Shown one piece after another: positions 4,214-5,961 of a stretch of 5,961 nt of DNA. Positions within the stretch are counted from its first letter, which is position 1. Every line of letters starts with the position of its first letter. This stretch comes from Acidobacteriaceae bacterium (lineage in GTDB: Bacteria; Acidobacteriota; Terriglobia; Terriglobales; Acidobacteriaceae): the NCBI GenBank assembly GCA_003164255.1, contig PLST01000597.1, forward strand, positions 1 through 5,961. Reading direction: 5' to 3'. Made by a program: the position numbers and the translations under genes. The notes under the pieces were generated by a model that was given only the letters and a program-made list of their open reading frames with translations, was not told where the DNA came from and did not search any database.

Positions 4214-5961
4214 ATGAAACACCAACGAATTGCCATCCTGGCCGCCATGCTGGCGGCATTTGGAATCGCCGCGGTTGCTGTCGAATCGGGCGCACAAAGC
4301 AGTGCCGGCCGCAAGCCGCGCGTGGCCGTTCTCGACTTCGACTATGCCACCGTGCAGTCCACCTCTGCAGCCATGTTCGGAAATGATGTCGACGTTGGAA
4401 AGGGGATATCCAACCTCCTCGTCACGGACCTTGTCAAGAGCGGTTCCTACTCCGTGATCGAGCGCTCCGCTTTGGATAAGGTTCTGGCCGAGCAGAACTT
4501 CTCCAACTCCAACCGCGCCGACCCCACAACTGCCGCCCGCATCGGAAAGATCCTGGGCGTCGATTACATCATCCTGGGGAGCATCACCGAGTTCGGCAAT
4601 GAGACCAACAAGCAGAATGTCGGCGGCAGTGGCGGCAACTGGCACGGCTTTGGCGTCGGCGGCATCGGCCACTCCAACTCCAAAGCCAATGTGGCCATTG
4701 ACGCCCGGGTCATCAACATCGATACGGCGGAGATTCTCGCCGCGGCCGAGGGCAAGGGCGTGTCCAGCCGCTCCGGGCTTTCGCTGCTCGGCGGCGGCGG
4801 CAACTGGAATGGGTTTGGCAGTGGCAACGTCGATTTCGGCTCCAGCAACTTCCAGAACACGATCATCGGCGAGGCCACCAAGAAGGCCGTAGACCAGCTG
4901 ACTGCCGAACTGGTCACCAGCGCTGCCACGCTTCCGGTCCACACCGTCAAGGTGGACGCACTGATTGCTTCTGTCGATAGTGGCCAGATTGTGCTGAACG
5001 CCGGCGGCAGGGCCGGCATCAAGCAAGGCGATCAGCTTTCGGTGGTACGTGTCGGCAGGGAGATCAAAGATCCTGCCACGGGTCAGGTCCTCCGCCGGCT
5101 CACTTCCAGCATCGGAGTCATTCAAGCTGGTGACGTTGATGATGTCTCCGCAGTTTGCAACGTTATGTCCGGCTCAGGTTTCCAGGTGGGCGACCACGCG
5201 GTAACGCCCGGCACAACGCCTGGCGCCGGTAGTCCTGCCGCTGCCCCAACCGGGGCGCCGAGTGCGGCTATCACGCCACAGCCACAGCCAACCGCAGGCA
5301 CTTCGGTGCCTGCGGGCACACCCGCTGCTGTCGATACGCCAGCCAACGTCGCATCGGGCCAGCCCGACCTGACAGTGGTCAAGTCTGAGTTCATTCCCGG
5401 CGACAAGGTCGTCTTCGCGGACGACTTCTCCGACATGGCCGGCGACGAGGCCCCGCCGCACTGGAAGGTGCGCGGCGGCATGGCCGAGCTGCGCCAGGGC
5501 GGAGGCATCCGCCAGCTCACAATCCATGGAGACGATGTCTACCTGACACCCAACCTTTCCGAATTGCCTTCCAACTTTACCCTCGAGGGCGACATCTTCT
5601 TCAGCGAGCACTGGGAATACGTTTATTGGAGTTTCGCCGACAAGAAGGGCAGTGACGTATTGAGTATCAAAGCCCGCCGGAACTACACGAACCTGATGCT
5701 CGACGTCAAGGCGAAGAACGGGCAAGAATTCGAATCCCTGGCCGCCAATTCGCTCCCCGAAGATTTTAGCCAGCCAATCAAACTACAGGTCTGGTGCCAA
5801 AACGGCCGCATCCGCGTTTACATCAACAACAATCGTGTCGTCGACGCGAACCAGATCAGTCTGCCGCCGATGAACGCCCCCGTCGCAGACGTGGGAAACG
5901 CTAACGGCACGGCCTATGTCGGCTTCCGCAATATTCGCATCGCCGAGTCCACACCGGATTT
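4214..5961 (+). CDS. Exported CsgG-family protein with FlgT_C-like and LamG-like domains (3'-truncated by the window edge)
   Basis: The frame is open from ATG 4214 to the last base, with 582 complete codons and no stop. A signal peptide (1 to about 27, MKHQRIAILAAML...) lacks a lipobox Cys, unlike E. coli CsgG, which is a lipoprotein. Residues about 34-240 are a CsgG domain: RVAVLDFDYATV, GISNLLVTDLVKSGSYSVIERSALDKVL, ARIGKILGVDYIILGSI and VAIDARVINIDTAEIL. Two Gly-rich stretches (137-150 and 193-212) share GGNWxGFG and fall about where CsgG has its two membrane-inserting beta-hairpins. Residues about 246-330 resemble the FlgT C-terminal domain (VDALIASVDSGQIVLNAGG, GIKQGDQLSVVR, KDPATGQVL, GDHAV). 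A Pro/Ala/Thr linker (331 to about 387) leads to a concanavalin/LamG-like domain (about 396-575; GDKVVFADDFSD, FTLEGDIFF, IRVYINNNRVVD, AYVGFRNIRIA). Likely an outer-membrane or periplasmic assembly protein; substrate unknown. In some related proteins an OmpA-like domain follows this last module. Confidence 0.88.
   Translation, partial: MKHQRIAILAAMLAAFGIAAVAVESGAQSSAGRKPRVAVLDFDYATVQSTSAAMFGNDVDVGKGISNLLVTDLVKSGSYSVIERSALDKVLAEQNFSNSNRADPTTAARIGKILGVDYIILGSITEFGNETNKQNVGGSGGNWHGFGVGGIGHSNSKANVAIDARVINIDTAEILAAAEGKGVSSRSGLSLLGGGGNWNGFGSGNVDFGSSNFQNTIIGEATKKAVDQLTAELVTSAATLPVHTVKVDALIASVDSGQIVLNAGGRAGIKQGDQLSVVRVGREIKDPATGQVLRRLTSSIGVIQAGDVDDVSAVCNVMSGSGFQVGDHAVTPGTTPGAGSPAAAPTGAPSAAITPQPQPTAGTSVPAGTPAAVDTPANVASGQPDLTVVKSEFIPGDKVVFADDFSDMAGDEAPPHWKVRGGMAELRQGGGIRQLTIHGDDVYLTPNLSELPSNFTLEGDIFFSEHWEYVYWSFADKKGSDVLSIKARRNYTNLMLDVKAKNGQEFESLAANSLPEDFSQPIKLQVWCQNGRIRVYINNNRVVDANQISLPPMNAPVADVGNANGTAYVGFRNIRIAESTPD
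5292..5315 (+). other. Perfect 10-bp stem with C(UUCG)G tetraloop inside the CsgG-like gene
   Basis: CCGCAGGCAC (5292-5301), loop TTCG (5302-5305), GTGCCTGCGG (5306-5315). All ten pairs are Watson-Crick and the loop has the C-G closing pair of the exceptionally stable cUUCGg tetraloop. It lies in the Pro/Ala/Thr linker, coding for TAGTSVPAG, between the FlgT_C-like and LamG-like domains. No T-run follows, so it is not a canonical terminator. Confidence 0.85.

Noticed and set aside
3964..4386. A 140-codon + strand open frame bridging the cysteine-rich and CsgG-like genes.
   Set aside because: It overlaps both better-supported genes in another frame, lacks a good ribosome binding site, and its Arg/Cys-rich product looks like out-of-frame translation.
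4121..5125. A 334-codon open frame on the minus strand, opposite the CsgG-like gene.
   Set aside because: The + strand has a signal peptide, a consensus ribosome binding site and clear CsgG and FlgT_C-like motifs; the opposite frame is a by-product of codon bias.
1..5961. CRISPR array, tRNA/rRNA genes, insertion sequences or attachment sites.
   Set aside because: No regularly spaced direct repeats with unique spacers, no cloverleaf-like segment, no transposase or integrase motifs and no terminal inverted repeats with target duplications were seen.

Overview
The window looks like chromosomal DNA from a GC-rich soil-type bacterium, most likely an acidobacterium. The argument is family-based: an ECF sigma factor of the Sigma70_ECF/TIGR02999 type, directly followed by a very large membrane-spanning Ser/Thr kinase with a C-terminal TPR array, is a combination greatly expanded in Acidobacteria and also found in Planctomycetes. 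No ribosomal or other phylogenetic marker is present, so the assignment is an inference. All four genes lie on the + strand.

Layout. (1) 1-432: the 3' part of an ECF sigma factor gene; its beginning lies before the window. (2) 429-3482: a Ser/Thr kinase of about 1017 residues (N-terminal helical segment, kinase domain, one transmembrane helix, coiled coil, about 11 TPRs). Its GTG start overlaps the sigma factor stop codon. (3) 3483-3722: a non-coding stretch with a dyad and three closely spaced hairpins, ending in a good ribosome binding site. (4) 3723-4058: a small exported protein with ten cysteines whose spacing reads the same in both directions. (5) 4059-4213: a short gap with one terminator-like stem-loop. 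(6) 4214 to the window end: an exported CsgG-family protein with a FlgT_C-like domain, a Pro/Ala/Thr linker and a concanavalin/LamG-like C-terminal domain. It is cut by the window edge without a stop codon.

How they may work together. The sigma factor and kinase are almost certainly co-translated and probably form a signalling pair in which the kinase controls the sigma factor. The two downstream genes are envelope or secreted proteins. They could be targets of that sigma factor, or simply neighbours; the sequence does not decide this. The points most worth a second look are the mirror-symmetric cysteine ladder of the small protein, a perfect 10-bp stem with a C(UUCG)G tetraloop inside the linker of the CsgG-like gene, the unusual CsgG + FlgT_C + LamG-like fusion, and the hairpin-rich leader of the cysteine-rich gene.
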